From assembly GCA_905250125.1 (NCBI GenBank), contig CAJNOL010000306.1, positions 101,171-165,170 of the forward strand: a stretch of 64,000 bases of DNA, in the 5' to 3' direction. The translations under genes were made by a program, and so were the position numbers. Source of the stretch: Rotaria sordida. Its lineage: Eukaryota; Rotifera; Eurotatoria; Philodinida; Philodinidae. The notes under the pieces are model-generated. The model saw only the letters and a list, made by a program, of their open reading frames with translations. It had not been told where the DNA came from and searched no databases. Shown in pieces: positions 50,401 to 64,000 of the stretch; the first letter of the stretch is position 1; every line of letters starts with the position of its first letter.

Positions 50401-53400
50401 ATTTAATGAATTTTGCTAAATTTTGGATGAAATAACGAGAATTCTACCCGTAATTTTCCATTTTCTTTATTAACGCAATGCTTTTGGACAATAAGATTAT
50501 CATGTTCATAATTAGCATAAAAAACTAAGTCGATCGAAGTGTATGTTGCCAAAATTTTCGTTATCCTTCACTGTTACAGATGAAAACTGAAGTCAATGGA
50601 AACAACAAAAGTATACATTAGTCGACTCAAGTTTTTATGCTGATTCAAAATATGGTAATCTTATTGTATGAAAACATAGTTTTGATACAGAAAATAGAGA
50701 AATACCAACAAAATTCTCGTTATTTCGCCCGAAATTTATTCAAAAATGGTTTTTCTTGACAAAGAAAAGAAAAAAACAAGTCAAGTACATTTTTATGATT
50801 ACTAGTATAATGAATTAATTAAGACAAAAGATTTGATGTCATCGCTTACATAAAAAACATAAATAGATTTACACCAACGACCTATCAACATGTGAACAGA
50901 ACTAATTTGGGGTGTCAACATCAACAGAGTTTTCCCATCAGATCCGACTTAACAGTAATATTGTACTCAGATTTTTACTCTGAATTCGAAAGTATGACCC
51001 GCAGAAGTTTAACAAAAAAAAACCAAAACAAAATTCCGAAAAAATTGAAAACAATGGGTTGTTTGCAAGAAACATGGCTTCTTATAGTTTTTATTTTTAT
51101 TTTTTTCGACCTGAAAAAGTTATTTACAAAGGCTAAAAATCACTTTTTCTTGATCGGCAGATCAAGTTCTATCAAATCATGTGTAAAAAAGAAAAAAGGA
51201 AAAAGAAAATCTTACTTGAATTTCGCATTGTATGCATATTAAAAAGTAGATCGATAAAATTTTTAGCAGACTCTGTGAAATAATAATCAATAGTAGAGAA
51301 CAAATGCATGATAATTAACTGATATTTTTAGTATAATCAACTTATTATTCGAATCTAATCGAATACGTTTTTATTTTTCTTAATGAGAAATCTTATTGAT
51401 CGGTTACGATAAATTAAACATTATATTCTTCTATTTATTTTATTCATCTTAGAATAGAAGATGTCGTTGAATATCATGCCATTTGAAACATTAATACAAG
51501 TACTCAAACTTCATATAAATATGTTCAATTAGATATCATTTCTTATCTGTATACATATTAATTTTTGTCAAGTTTCAAAACTTATGAAAAAATCCTATAT
51601 AATTCTTTGCGTGTTATTCAAAAATAAAATAAACAACAGAATTTTCGTGTTTAGATAAAAATATAGCAATGTGTTGCAGTCAATTTATTATTCGACAAAT
51701 GTTCGATTTCGATCGATTTGTTTGATTTGAAACGACATCAAAGCAAAAATCACCTTCAAATGTGAAAACAGGGGCGCGACTAGATTGTATCTTTCATTCG
51801 TTTTTTTTTTGTTCAAAAAAACAAGAAACCGAAAATACCGCTTTGCTGTTCGATTATTGATCAACGAGGATACATTAATACATAATTAAAAATAGTTAAT
51901 TCAAATTTATTAAGAAAAAAAAACCAAGAATAACAATTACAAACATTGAAATATTCATGTCTAGAATAAAGATTTTATTTCTTATCAATAAAGATATGGG
52001 AATTATACTGAAATGTTCTATTCATTCTATCAAAAACATCAATTAAAAAGCGGCTATCATGAAAATAATTCTCAGATGATTTCAAATTGAATACAAGCAT
52101 GACAACAAAATCTTAACTATTTCACATTTTCTTTTTTTTTTCTAACAATATGAGATTATTTTTTCTTTTACAAAATCAATTAGCTAAAGCAAAAAAAAGC
52201 ATTTCTTTGATTATATATATATGATTATTTTCTCAATACCATGACAAACATTATCGTCTGAGAAAAAATAAAACAGGAAAAAGTTGAACTAATGAAATTA
52301 ACTTTTAATTTACTCTCACATCATTATTTAATATAGTAGTAGTTCCAAAATATCCCATTAACCATATTATCTATTTGTTTTTGTAACACTTTATCTTTCA
52401 TAGTCTATCATCTACAAAATCGATTGATTGAGAAAGCTTATAATCTGTCGAAATTGACCTTTTTGCTAGTGTTAAACATATACCTCTAGTGAATATATAT
52501 ATATATACATGAATGAAATCGATCCTCTCACGTCTATGACATATTATTCAAATTGAATTTCATATACGTATACATATATCTTGTGTATATAAAAACTCAA
52601 TAACATATATACATTTCAATTAGATATATACAATATATATTTAAAACTATGACCTTTCTTTTTATATTCTATTCATGTGGTTAGTAACAATTTTATTAGT
52701 CTAAATCTCAATGTCGCCGCCGATAATCGCTTAAGGGAAACAATATATTGTTATTATTAGTATTCTAGTGCAATCAACAAAACACATGTAGAAGTGAAAG
52801 TAAGCTATTGTCTTCAATCGTTCAAATACACTTTAGTATTGAAAGGTGCCGAAAGTGGTCGCCGCCGCCATCATCATCATCATCATCGTCGTCGTCATCA
52901 GGAAAATGAACAAAAAAAAAAAACAGAAAAAAGAGAAATGCTTTTGGTTAAGTACGTGTGCCCTTCGATTATAACTAACACCACCTACTAGTTGATATGT
53001 GTTTGATGTATGTCATTTTCTTTTCTTTTTTTTTTTTACTAATGATCACTGTCGTTCAGACATCTGTTTTATAGATGAACGTTTTTTCTTCATGATTATT
53101 GCATAAGATTGTCGACAAGAAGCAGATGTATGCAGACAAAAAGAAATCTATAAAGGCGGAGTAAGCATGTCTTAGCATTGAAAAAAAATGACATTTCGTA
53201 TCCTGAACTACAACTATTATTCGTCTATACATGTGTTATTTCCTATTCATTCACATGATCGTGCAGTGATAATTGTAATGTTTATATCTAATCAAATATC
53301 TATCATCTATTGTTACTTTTCTTTCTTTCTTTCTTTTTTTTTATCAGAAATTCTATTATATGAAAAAATTTCTTTATTAGAAATAAAGAAAAATAAAAGA

Positions 53401-55699
53401 TGGAATAGATCTGTCAATCATCTATAATATGCATGCTTTATATATACTAAGCTAAGATTGAGAGATAAGAATGTATAGAAACCTTGAGATAGAACAAAAG
53501 CTTAATTGTGAATCTGCTCTCTTTCTATCTGAACTAGAATTGATGAACATTCACAGATGTGTGTATATATGCGTGTATACACATCATGAACCGTAGAAGA
53601 TAGAAATAACAAACTAAGCATGAGCGTATGCGTGTCATCACCAACAACACATGATTAAGAAAGTGAATTAATTTTTCCATATATATATATATATATATGT
53701 ATACAGATATGACCGTAAGTCGAGAAAAAAAAATGGAAAGATTTGTGAAGCTTTCTCTCATCCACTTCTTTCCAACTGAACAAAAGAGAAAGGAGAGAGA
53801 GGGGAGAGAGAAGGACATTAATGGATATCAATGAATGATGCCTAACAAGTACATATATACTTTTGAATCCATACAATGAGTAGGTAACACACTTAAACAT
53901 ATTTCTTAATCTTAATGGTATCGTTTATAAAAATAAAGTATGTTCGATTTTATATATATATTTCATAGTTTCAATTGTTAAAAAATAACAGGAAATATTT
54001 TATTAATAAAGATTAACAAATCGAAAAAGAATGTGTCATACAAACGTGAAATAACACCTAACTTACTATCATTTAATAGAATCTTTCACACCTTAATACA
54101 ATCGTTTTCAATTCAGACAAATATTTCGACACTTTCATCATTTTTCTATGACTTCATCGTCTTTATTTTTATTCAATTTGACTTTTAATGATTGACTTTT
54201 ATATAGTTTTCGTCACTTAAATCTCGATAATTATCATTTGTTTAATAATGAATAAGATTTCTTTTGAGTATGTATTCATATATAACAATTCTTTCAAATT
54301 GTTGTGTGTATGCGACGTTTCGTTTTTCTTTCTAACAACAATAGCAGAACAATTGAAAAATAAATTTGTCATTGTCTGGACAGTATTTAGAATAAGACAA
54401 ATTATAGGAACATTATACCACAAGAGAATATTCTTCTATATATACATTCGATTATCACAAATGAGTTACATGAACAATTGTTTTTTTCTTCTTCATGGGA
54501 AATCGAACATTATAATGATGTGTTGAATATAAATACAGTTTCTCCTTTAAATGATTGAATAAGCAATATTATCATCGTTTTCTCTGATAATGATTGAGAA
54601 TCTTTTTAACATCTGTCTATATAATTCATTCAATGTATCTTGTGTTGTCTAGTTCTTGTTACACATGAATTCGTCTTTTACTCTTGTTCTAGATGATATT
54701 TTTTTCAATTAGTATCGCTATTTTTACGGTTATATGAATACTATTGTCGGCTGTTTTAAAGAGCAAAATCAAATGAGAAGGTTAATTGTAAGGCAATGAA
54801 GAATGACACTCTTATTTCTATATATAATCAATGAAGGATTTGTGCTTCTCTTTTCTCTTCTTGTTCATTCGCTCTGCATCAGTGAGAATTTTTCTATGCT
54901 CTCTCTCTCTCTCTTTGTGTCTGTCTCTATCATTTGTTTATTCGTCATTTTGTAACTCTTTGCCTTGTTATATTTCATGCTACGCTAAAGCAAGTTCAAC
55001 CTTCATTTGTTCATATATATAAGTAAATAAGAAATGTAAAGGTAAGTAAAAGTCTTCTATTTAGTTTTGTTAATAGAAAAATGAATACTAGAGATTAGCC
55101 ATTAGATAAAATAAAGAAAATAATAAGAAATATTTTTTTCCTGTCATATAGTATTCATTTAAATATATAATAAAATGAAGGCGGCTTTTCTTAACAAATA
55201 GAAAATAAAAAAGGTGTTGATGTTTTGACTTGACAAGTTAATTTTTCATCATTATAGTCTTTCACATTTGTCTTATGTCTGTTCCATGTTTTGATATAAC
55301 TATCTTTATGTTTGTGTTGAGTGAGAAGAAAACATTTGAAGTTTATCTTTTATTTCATCTTCTCTTCTCTTCTCTTCTCTTCTCTTAAAGACAGATCATA
55401 TTCATACTAACAGCTGCACTTTATAAAAGTAACATGTTCAGAAGATATTCGATTCATTATTTATTTAAAGAAATAGTATATTATTTAATTTTTGATTAAA
55501 TCTTAGAAGAATAATTATCAATTATTTTAACTAAAGTTAATCGGATATTAGTTTTGTCTGAGCTTTATTTACTATGCATGTGTGTACAAAACGTGATATA
55601 GTCAGCATTAGTCTCTTCAACTGCTCACAAATATAACAATAACTATAGATCTATATATTCATTTTGAATGCTATTATTAAGAAATTTTCTTTCTAGATA
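50401..55699. other. intergenic with microsatellites
   Basis: No gene recognised. Simple repeats include a CGC/CAT triplet tract (52860-52901), (TA)n at 53679-53700, CT-rich runs at 54899-54925 and TTCTC pentamers (55358-55386). A 116-codon frame at 50892-51242 starts with GTG and resembles nothing. The poly-pyrimidine tract and AG just before 55700 suggest a 5' non-coding exon of the LRR gene upstream. Confidence 0.5.
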
Positions 55700-58600
55700 A
55701 TGTATTTAAAATTTCTATTGATTACATTTATTGTTCATTCATCATGTTTAAATCTTCTTGATATATGTCAATCAGGTATACGTGATGATGGTATAAATTA
55801 TGTACATTGTGCAAGAAAATCTTTAACTGAAATTCCACATTTTTCATCAAATCGTTTATTTAATTTAGCATTTGATGAACTTATTTTATCTGATAATTTA
55901 ATAACACATATACATGCAAATGTATTTAATGGTTTACGTATAAAACGTCTTATTATGTCAGGTAATCATATAAAATCTATAGATGAAAATGCATTTCGTG
56001 AATTAGAAAATTATCTTGAAGAATTAATATTAGAATTTGATTCAACTATTGTTGATAGAATACCACAAGCAATACAAACAAATTTAATTAATATAAAAAG
56101 TTTAACATTAATTGGTTTAAATTTACGTACATTATCATCAAATATATTTAATCAAATGAAAAAATTAGAAAGTTTAACATTAAAATCATGTAATATACAA
56201 TTTATTGAAATAAATGCATTTAATACAATTGATAAACATTTACGTTATTTATATCTTGATTATAATAAATTAAATGAAAAAATTTTTATTGAAATAAATC
56301 GTTTAATTTTACTTGAAAAATTATCATTATCACATAATTATATACAAGAATTTGATATTAAATTATTAAATTTTAATTTACAATATTTAGATTTATCATA
56401 TAATTATTTAAAAAAATTAATATTAATTAATATGAATAATTTACAAATATTAAATTTACAAAATAATTTATTAACATCAGAAAATATTTATGGTTCAATA
56501 CCAAAACAATTAAAAGAATTAATACTTGATTTTAATTCTATAAATATAATAAATAAAAATTTTATTATAGAAAATAATTCATTAGAATTTTTATCTATAC
56601 AAAGTAATGAATTTTTATTAACAAATTCAAATATATTTCAACATTTAAATAAACTTAAAAAATTAAATTTAGCAAGAAATAATATTCAAATTATACCAAA
56701 AGGTAAATATTTGATTTATTCATATATTCAATGACAAAATAGATTAATAAATCTCCTGTCATAGATATTGAATTATCATTTCCGGGTTCATCGAGATACA
56801 TAATAAATCGTTAAGATCTACTGTAGATATAACGAATGTGTATAATAGGTTTATTTATTCATTACATTCATAGTTAGACTAATAATAATAAATTATGAAA
56901 ATGAAAAAACAAACAAACGAATAGCAACGAAACAAATAAAAAAAAAGAAAACAAAATTGCTGTTCGAAATGTAGAAATCAAAAAGACATAGCGTTTGCTC
57001 ACAATCGATTATCATTGGAAAAGAATTACCATCTTTACGCTTTACATATTTTGTATTAGTACAATGAAGTTAAAAAAGATATATGACTTCCACTTTTCAA
57101 CCCCAACGAGACTTCGCTAATAAGCTTTTTCTGTGTTATCTAAATAAAGAATAAACAATCATTTAAGATTGATTAGCAGAAATCGACTTCATATTATTCA
57201 TGTTTCATTAATTATCAGAAACAGAAATCAATAATGCATATTGCATGAACAGTATGATATCATAGACAGACGTTGTATATTTCATTTTTTATGGTAAATC
57301 TAATTGTGCTGTTTAACGTTAAAGGGTCATATAAATGCAAGGACGACCATAGTATTCCAAGAAAGAACAAGAAAAAGATCAGACTATTGATTTTAAGTAT
57401 GTATCCTCATGGCTAAAATAAACAATATGCAAGGACATAACCGAAGCTAGGTGGAAGAGTTGATTGTACACACTCTGTGGTCGGAAAACATCTGGAGGGG
57501 GTACGGATAAAAAAAAGTCTTTTCGTGAAACAAAAAAATTGTTTTTCCTACTGATGTGCAATCCCTTTGGAGATAGGCTTGGTTTTGTTTTTCAATTTCG
57601 ATAATCATAACATTGAAAATTAAAACTTATATAATAGACAAACATGAATGTATATTATATGATATGAATGTAATAATTCTATTGTATTGAAGTTTTCGGA
57701 GTATAAAGTTAATGTATGTTGTATAATTTCGATTTTATTATCTAGCAGACATAATAGGAATATCATCATTGATTTCCCATTGTATTGATAAAATCAGGTA
57801 TACTATTTATTTTAGTTGTAGAAATAGATTAATGCATATTGTTGATGTTATGGAATTCTATTACAGTAACATCGGGAACGTACTTTGACAAGGCCAAATT
57901 TCATTGCTGGAATAGAAACCAGTCTTTCATATTATATTAATCAATGTCTGTATATGACATGTGAAAGAAAAGTGTTTTGTCAATGGAACATGACTCTATC
58001 TGCGAATGGCGTATAAGATAAATTCTAAAATGACAATAAAGTTCGTTGAAGATAGAATTCATCATTATAAATAGAGGATTTTTGTATATGAAGTTTTAAA
58101 AATTTCCAAACAATTAAGATTCTACAAACGATATGTCACAGTAAAAATAATTTGTACGAACGGGAGAATGTTCTTTATATTGTTCTAATGAATGAGTACA
58201 TTCACGAAATCATAAAAAAGAAATACAAGTTTATGCTATCCATCATTTTTATATTACATCTACTGTCTATTTAAAAGAAAGCAAAGCAATACGTCTCTAT
58301 TAACTTGTTCAAAATATATATTTTCTTTTTGCTTATAATGATTACCACTAATATGTAATTTATTTCGTAATCTTTTGAAATCATTTTGTTTTTATTTACA
58401 AATATCTTTTTCATATTATTTTAATTTAATAGGTTTATTTAATTTTACTCCTTCACTTGAAGATTTAAATATGGATCGTAATCCATTACTTTCATTATCT
58501 ATTGATACATTTTCTGGCATAGAATATTCTTTACATAATATAAGTTGTCAATCATGTTCTTTAACATCGGAATCTTTAATTGCATTTTCATGTTTAAAAA

Positions 58601-59723
58601 ATCTTCAACGTTTAAAACTTCAATCAAATTTATTAACAAATATTTATCCAGAAAATCTTTTTTCTTCTATGTTAAAATTACATGTTATTGATTTACAACG
58701 TAATCAATTAATACAAATATCATCTGAATTTCCATCATCATTACGTGAATTAGTATTAAGTAATAATCGTTTAACTATATTACCATTTAATAATCAAACA
58801 TTTCAACAATTATCTCAACTTATTACACTTGATCTTAGTTCAAATCCATTACAATGTGATTGTCATATAAAACCATTATATTATTGGTTATTAAAACATT
58901 TTCAATCTGAACTTGTTCCATATGTACAATGGATATGTTCAAAACCGGAATATCTTGTTGGAAAAAAATTAGGTTCTCTAACAGAACATCAATTAATCTG
59001 TCAAGAGAAAGAGTAAATAAAAGAATAAATAAAATTGTCTATTTTGTTTTTTTTTTTTTTGTTAAATAAATTTTTTATTTTAGAATATCATCATTTAGTG
59101 TTTGGTTAAAAGATTCTGAAACAATTATTATTGAATGGTCATTAACTTCTTTATCTTTACCTTTAAAATTAATTGTTATGGAAAATAATAATCTATTACC
59201 AATAATTAATTTAAATAAAACACAAAATTATTATGTTCTTGAAAATTTAAAATCATCAACTAATTATTCATTATGTTTACAAACAAATGAACAATATTTA
59301 TGTCGAAATATAACAACAAATAATCAACAATATATTTCTTTATCATCATCATCATCGTCATCATCATCATCAGCTATAATTGATATTGAATATTTAATTA
59401 TTGGTATAACAATTGGTATTATTATTATTTTACTTATTCTTTTTATTCTAATATTATTTTTAATAAAACAACGTAAACAATATCCTCATTCATTAAAATC
59501 AACAACAATTGATTCGTATTATCAAACGACTGGTTCTGATACAACACAAATTGCTACATGTAATAATTCAATAGAAGAACATTCAATAAAAAGTCTTAAA
59601 CATCATCAATCAACACCAATATTTTGTTATTGTCAATTACCATCAAATTATTGTCAAGATCAACCATCTTATCATATATATCATGAAATTCCACTTTATA
59701 ATAAACCTCCTGTTATTATTTAA
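55700..59723 (+). CDS. LRR-FN3-like single-pass membrane receptor
   Basis: Exons 55700-56702, 58433-59012 and 59084-59723 join in frame (phases 1 and 2) to 740 residues. A signal peptide (MYLKFLLITFIVHSSC) comes first. An LRR N-cap (CxxGIRDDGINYVHC) follows, then a long run of LRRs with LxxLxLxxN cores (LQYLDLSYN, LKKLNLARN, LHVIDLQRN). The LRR C-cap reads NPLQCDCHIK..W..C..C. An FN3-like segment follows (VWLKDSETIIIEWSL to TNYSLCLQ). Ten serines precede a strong transmembrane helix (YLIIGITIGIIIILLILFIL) and KQRKQ stop-transfer. The cytoplasmic tail of about 85 residues has Cys/Tyr/Pro-rich stretches and no TIR or kinase domain. Such proteins act in cell adhesion or neural wiring. The first intron (1,730 bp) is unusually long here. 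No orthologue assigned. Confidence 0.88.
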
Positions 59724-60145
59724 TTTTGGTTGAGAACAGTTTCTTTTTGTTTTATTACTAGTCAGATATTTTTTTTTTTTGCTTTTGTGAATATTATTAA
59801 ATTGTGTAAGCGTAAAATCGTTTGTAATCATAAATTGAGTACTAATTGAACATGGAAATTAACGTAAAGAATTTCAAATAAGTTTTGATTTCTTCAAACA
59901 ATATTCATTTCTCATATGTTGACATACTGATGAAGGATGTTTGTTAGAGAAATACAAATGACGTCAAACTCATAAAATTTCTTATATTTGGTAACTATTT
60001 TTTAATGTTTTATTAGTAATGTATAGATTAAAGATATTGATTGGAGAAAGATTTACGAAACGAATTTCTTTAGAAAAAACTCGTGTATTTATATTTATAT
60101 ATCTGTTATCTATTTTGATCGATGATTTACTATAATGAATTTAAA
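59724..60145. other. 3' flank of the LRR gene
   Basis: AT-rich; nothing recognised. Confidence 0.5.
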
Positions 60146-60515
60146 TAGAGATGTCTATGGTAACTCACTCTACTCTCCAAGTTACAGGAATTTCGATCCA
60201 GGCTTAAATTGATCTGATTTCTTTAATTAGTTGCTTCATACCGTAGTGCTGAGTACTACGCCATCTTGCTAACAGAGCTCTAGAACTATAGTTTGATCTA
60301 AATACACACTGTTGAGCATCAGGTAATGTAGCAACGAACTAAAGAAATTAGGCTTTTTCTGTAGCGGTTCATGAAGTTAATTTAAGCCCGAACTGAAAAT
60401 TCCTTGGCTCGGCATGCTGGCCTCTCTACCCTGCTGGATAGAGTGAGGTAAAGGTTAGAAAATTTTTTTCAGTTAGGGTACAAGGTATAAAAGAAACTTG
60501 CCCTGCACATCTCTA
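60146..60515. mobile_element. hAT-like MITE
   Basis: Both ends read TAGAGATGT inward. The arms share diverged words (CTCACTCTA, GGCTTAAATT, TTTCTTTAATTAGTT against the opposite strand). Length 370 bp. Flanking octamers AATTTAAA and AATAGAAA agree at six of eight positions, a plausible decayed 8-bp target duplication as made by hAT transposons. No coding frame. Confidence 0.6.
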
Positions 60516-62422
60516 AATAGAAATTCGTTCATATCTTGCGAAGTATTGAACATGCTATCATTATAAATGATGTAGTCTAACTTGTGACATTGTTGACTTT
60601 AAGTGGTTTAGTTCCATTTAGTTCAAATAATAAAAATTTTATATTTCGATTCAGAAAATTAGAAGTGACATGTCAAATCAATTAATTGCTCTGAGGACCA
60701 TTTTACTTTTGAGACAATTCATTCATATGCTCAGTCATTTCCAAAGGTTACAATTACTAAAGAAAAAGAGATCGGATGATTTTTTTTTTTCTATTCATAA
60801 CGACGTGGACAAACAATAAAAATGTAAGAGAATATGCAGAAATGTCGAAGATAGTCGCAATGAGCAAGTAATCAAATGACTATAATTTTTGTTATCTTTA
60901 ATGATTTCAAAAACATGCTCGAAACATTTTTCTAATAATTTGTATCTCTGTAATAATAACATATACTAGATCGAAACGTCTAGTTCATATACTGTAAATA
61001 TTAGCGTCTATCAGTATGGAAACATTTAAGAAAAGAATATTGTTTGTCGGAATCAAAACTTATGTTACTTAGCACACTATTGATAATTATATGAATATAA
61101 ATTTGATCAGAAGGATACGAGTTATCGAGTACGATGACATTTTATAAATGAACATATCAAATCTTTTTATATAGATATCTTTGATCAATACTAGTTGATA
61201 TCGAAGTAGACAAACTACAATTTAAATAGAGTAATACATAGCAGATGGATTATTTTCTTTTTCTTTTTCTTTTTACACAACTTTATCTCATAGAGAAAAT
61301 TTACTTTTATCTCGTGAAATAGTTTGAAACAAAATAATGAATCTAATATTCAAAAAGTAATTATGTATTTAAAAAGACAGAAAGTAAATATATCGAAAAT
61401 GAATATTTATGAAAACGTATGTTCACATGTCATTGATAAACACAGATAAATCTTTAAGTAAATTAGAATTAAGTAATCTTGTAGATGAGTTGTTATATAT
61501 CTAGTAAAATTAGGAATGCTGCTGAAGATGAGAGCTATACAAAATGAATCCTTTTGTGGATTCATATTCTTGCATCTTGCATCTATGATTTCTTGGCTAT
61601 ATGACAATACTAGTGCAAGTCAGTGATGGGATTGGTTCGTGTTTTTTTGGAACCGAACCGATTCCATTTCTGGTATATGTCATCAAAACTCAACAGAGAT
61701 TAAGCTTGATCGAGGACAAGAAAAACGGATGTTTGGTGCCAGTCATCATTAATTAGCTACTATTTATTTAATAAGAGAATTTATCTAGATACGTGTTTAA
61801 TCAGCAAAAACAGTATAGAAAAAAGGAAGGAGTGAATCAATAAAAATTAATCTATGAATAATACATTTTTTTTGTGACAAATCTTGTTAAATATCTACTT
61901 TGCTTTGAGGGATTTTATCACCTTTGAAGATATTTAATTCATAGTAAATATTATTGCAACTTTTCATGAATCAAAGTCTATAATACATATATTAGCTTTG
62001 TTCTTGATTGCTCAATAATGGCTCCATGGTCAATCGTATACTTTAATATATATAATTCGCTGAGTTATCGTGAAAGTTTCAAAACATATATAACTTACTA
62101 GTGAATTTCTTCATCGATTTATATCAAAGAAAAATTCCGAAAGATTTCTATTGAGTATAAGTAGAGAACATTTTGTTTCGAAAAATTCGATTTTGTAAGT
62201 CCAATATTTCAAAAGCGGAACGATAAAGACAAATATTCTTTTTAGCAATTAATAGCCTATAAAGTTCACTATAAAAAAAATGTTCTTATCTTTGTGCAAT
62301 CTTATGTTTCCTTTATTTTCTGCAATCGTTCCGCAGACGATTATTCCAGTAACCAACGAAAAGTAAAAGTTTAATATGAGAAAAACAAAGTTCAAATTTA
62401 TTATTGTATTTTTGGTTTTTTT
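60516..62422. other. intergenic, nothing recognised
   Basis: AT-rich. A short hairpin GGTTCG...CGAACC lies near 61635-61665. No gene seen. Confidence 0.5.
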
Positions 62423-64000
62423 TTACAATAAAATACAAGTTTGTGATTTATTATCGTCAGATTTTACATATTGTTTTGGTACACTTGATCTTTGTTGAGA
62501 TAATTTTTTTCTTTTTAATTGTTCTTCTAAGTTAAGTGATGTTTGACTATGATTTATTTCATGTGATGATAAATGTCGTTTAAAAACATGCTTTAATTCA
62601 TTATCATCTTCTAAATTATTAATCATATCAATAATATCAAAACATTCAAGTTCTTCAGCACGTGTTCGAAATGAAACACATCGAGAATTATTATTATTTA
62701 TTGATTTTGATATATACATTCGACCAATTGGTGGTAAACCTAATTCAATTAAACATTGAATTGATGATATTGAACGATGTTCAAGTGCAACAAATAATAA
62801 TGGTATATAACGTTGACCTTTTAACCAATCATTTATATATGAATTTGGATTAAAATCTTCAAGATAAAAACCCATTGTATTCATTTCATTATTAATTAAT
62901 GTAATATTATCAATTGAATTTTCTTCAATAGATTTTTTTAATGGAAAATAAAATGATAATTTTAAATAATCACTTAAACCTGGTAAACATTTTTGAATTT
63001 CATTTTTAGGAAAATCTTGTGCATAAAATTCTTCACAACATAAATCACGATTATTTTTATAATCATCAGGAAATAAATTTAAACAATCAGTTATCTTAAA
63101 AAAACAAAAGAAAAAAAATAAAATTATGATGAATATAAAAAAATACAATTTTCATTTTTTTCTTTTTGTTACTTGTTTTGCAAGTGCATGTTGAAGAATA
63201 TTAATTGCTATTTCATCATTCATAATACATGCATAATGTAATGGTGTACGATTAAGATTATCTTTTAGACTAATTACACTATTATAATTTTCACAAATAA
63301 AACTAAAATAATTAAAGATTAATTTATAGGCAGAGAAAAAAATGATGATTTTTTTTGTTTTTACTTGAGAATTTCTCGACGTTGATGAAGTACTGCTAAA
63401 TGTGCACATGTTCTTCCAGACCAATCTTTAGCAAAATAAATATTTGATTTAATTCTAAAAATATTTTGTATTTTAACTAAATCATCATCTTCTATAGCTT
63501 GTGCAAAGTCATACATTAATGCTGGTAAACCTTGTCGTAATTTTAATGAACGTAATAAATCATTTACATATTTTGTTACTTGTATTTTTTCATCATTAAA
63601 AAATAATAATAAATGATAACCAAAACTATTTAAAACAAAACGTTCAATAATAATATTATTTTTAATTTGATCAATAAGTATATTTTTAATTGTATCATAA
63701 AATATTTGTAATTTATAATAAGATAATGATGATGTTAATTCAATATCATCAACAATTGTTCGTCCTTGTTCATTACGTTGTGAAAGTAATAATGGTTGTT
63801 TATTAAATATATTATTAAATGTTATTAAATATTCTTTATTTTCATTTTGATCATATAAATGAATAAGATGAAATAAAAATGTTTCGCCTTTAGATGATTT
63901 TATATGTAAATTTGCATTTGATAAAATAAATTGTTGAATATTATTTGAAAAACAATTTTCAAACATATGAAAATAAAATGGTAAACCATCAGTACATAAT
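62423..64000 (-). CDS. ankyrin-repeat protein, 5' end outside the window
   Basis: Minus-strand exons from the window edge to 63365, then 63302-63173 and 63094-62423, join in frame with GT-AG introns of 62 and 78 bp. They give over 460 residues including the stop end (KSQTCIL). Ankyrin repeats are visible at DWSGRTCAHLAVLHQRREIL and DNLNRTPLHYACIMNDEIAI. DGLPFYFHMFENC at the edge looks like part of a further repeat, and the reading frame is open through the edge, so the start is missing. The C-terminal half (ITDCLNLFPDDYKN... to HLSSHEINHSQTS) has no recognised domain. It is probably a scaffold; no partner can be inferred. Confidence 0.82.

Noticed and set aside
50892-51242. 116-codon plus-strand frame
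   Set aside because: Starts with GTG, is Lys/Phe/Ser-rich through AT bias, has no splice context and no domain.
1-64000. CRISPR arrays, bacterial operons, ribosome-binding sites
   Set aside because: No regularly spaced repeats were seen. The spliced genes and intron-bearing tRNAs are eukaryotic, so bacterial features do not apply.

Overview
This is eukaryotic nuclear DNA. It is strongly AT-rich, its genes are split by mostly very short GT-AG introns (about 50-80 bp), there are no operon-like runs, and it holds nuclear tRNA-Tyr genes with a 16-nt anticodon-loop intron. The gene set (makorin, chimaerin, neuropeptide-type GPCRs, GT10 fucosyltransferase, retinol-dehydrogenase-like SDR, LRR and ankyrin proteins) is animal. 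Tiny introns, high AT, many decayed Tc1/mariner elements, peptide GPCRs and short hairpins containing TGTGGG (recalled as the bdelloid telomere unit) suggest a bdelloid rotifer such as Rotaria. That assignment is inference at moderate confidence.

Layout. 1-2.85 kb: makorin E3 ligase (+, 8 exons). 3-10.1 kb: mobile-element territory with a 957-bp Tc1/mariner-like element with long inverted repeats, two related small palindromic elements, and a decayed 1.28-kb Tc1-like transposon. 10.3-12.7 kb: a broken PHB-depolymerase-like gene and two identical intron-containing tRNA-Tyr genes (-). 13.4-14.7 kb: peptide-type GPCR (+). 16.4-17.1 kb: foldback element. 18.0-19.2 kb: alpha-1,3-fucosyltransferase (+). 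21.0-21.9 kb: dead mariner transposase (-). 22.3-22.8 kb: small unknown protein (+). 25.1-27.9 kb: chimaerin (SH2-C1-RhoGAP, -), with a possible small unknown gene just upstream. 30.0-30.8 kb: decayed second copy of the fucosyltransferase. 30.8-32.5 kb: two more inverted-repeat elements. 32.9-34.0 kb: membrane SDR (-). 37.5-38.1 kb: unknown basic Asn/Ser-rich protein (-). 41.05-42.57 kb: a 1.5-kb near-complete palindrome. 47.2-48.7 kb: allatostatin-A/galanin-type GPCR (+). 49.05-50.4 kb: palindromic element and another dead mariner transposase. 55.7-59.7 kb: LRR-FN3-transmembrane receptor (+). 60.1-60.5 kb: hAT-like MITE. 62.4-64.0 kb: ankyrin protein (-), cut by the window edge.

The genes do not form one pathway. 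Several act in cell-surface signalling or surface display (two GPCRs, LRR receptor, fucosyltransferase, chimaerin). Most intergenic DNA is structureless AT-rich sequence, microsatellites and inverted-repeat elements. No complete new biological system could be demonstrated. The most unusual signals are the dense set of unrelated foldback elements, the 1.5-kb palindrome, the dispersed TGTGGG hairpin family, the IR/DR layout of the first transposon, and the Asn at the usual Asp2.50 position in both GPCRs. All coordinates and splice sites were read by eye.
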